A stretch of 15,275 nucleotides of DNA. It comes from JBHFEI01 sp041928815 (GTDB lineage: Bacteria > Pseudomonadota > Alphaproteobacteria > Rhizobiales > Rhizobiaceae). Positions 15,155 through 15,275 of this stretch are shown here, piece after piece. The position numbers were made by a program, and so were the translations under genes. The notes below the pieces were generated by a model that saw only the letters and a program-made list of their open reading frames with translations, was not told the DNA's origin and did not search any database. The stretch is taken from assembly GCF_041928815.1 (NCBI RefSeq), contig NZ_JBHFEI010000032.1:1-15275 (forward strand). Direction: 5' to 3'. Positions within the stretch are counted from its first letter, which is position 1, and each line of letters starts with the position of its first letter.

Positions 15155-15184
15155 CGCCCGCATGCCACACAGACGATGCGGGCG
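15155..15184. repeat. Inverted repeat with 9-bp arms after the HEPN unit
   Basis: CGCCCGCAT (15155-15163) and ATGCGGGCG (15176-15184) pair perfectly around a 12-base loop, starting 20 bp after the stop of the previous gene. It could form a transcript-ending or transcript-stabilising hairpin, but no T run follows, so an intrinsic terminator is uncertain. I see nothing else supportable from 15185 to 15275. Confidence 0.45.
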
Positions 15185-15275
15185 TGATAGTGTAGGAGTG
15201 TCCGTCGTCGAATGATTTGAGACTTTTTAGGCTTTGTAAGAACGGATTTTGCGGCTCGCTAGCGGTTTGATTTAA

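Noticed and set aside
1..15275. CRISPR array, rRNA or intact tRNA gene
   Set aside because: No regularly spaced repeats, rRNA-like sequence or complete cloverleaf was seen.

Overview
The window looks like accessory or chromosomal DNA of an alphaproteobacterium, probably of the Rhizobiales: GC-rich coding sequence, many ATGA stop/start overlaps, and the compact form of type II secretion (T2S) genes seen in that group. Species cannot be told from the sequence. Most of the window (about 0.9-13.4 kb) is one type II secretion locus split into two divergent arms.

Layout. 1-65: probable end of an insertion sequence with the first four codons of a minus-strand gene. About 66-171: what looks like the 3' remnant of a gene cut by that element. 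211-876 (+): an exported L,D-transpeptidase, convergent with the T2S arm. 898-7852 (-): gspD (secretin) - gspO-like prepilin peptidase - gspF - gspG - gspH - gspI - gspJ - gspK, almost all overlapping or a few bases apart. 7853-8465: a 613-bp divergent intergenic region, AT-rich in its right half, with a 14-bp palindrome and a perfect 11-bp-arm inverted repeat just ahead of the next gene. 8466-9368 (+): a Tat-exported ferritin-like protein followed by a strong intrinsic terminator. 9547-13358 (+): gspE (ATPase), a gspL/PilN-like gene, gspM, and a small gspC/gspN-like gene, the last three joined by ATGA overlaps.

How the genes fit together. The minus arm supplies the outer-membrane channel, the inner-membrane platform, the pseudopilus and its processing peptidase. 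The plus arm supplies the motor ATPase, the L-M assembly platform and the periplasmic connector. A single non-machinery gene, the ferritin-like protein, sits at the divergence point. It carries a twin-arginine signal, so it would reach the periplasm folded, as a T2S substrate must. I infer that it is a dedicated cargo of this secretion system; the sequence alone does not prove it.

The right end (13.36-15.28 kb) changes character. It is more AT-rich, holds about 0.8 kb without a convincing gene, and contains a sequence that looks like the 3' end of a tRNA (T-loop to CCA) with no 5' half, as at an integration site. It then has a tight two-gene unit, a HEPN-like protein overlapping an unrecognised 162-residue protein, followed by a hairpin. 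This end is probably a horizontally acquired segment, and the pair may be a toxin/antitoxin-like or defence module.
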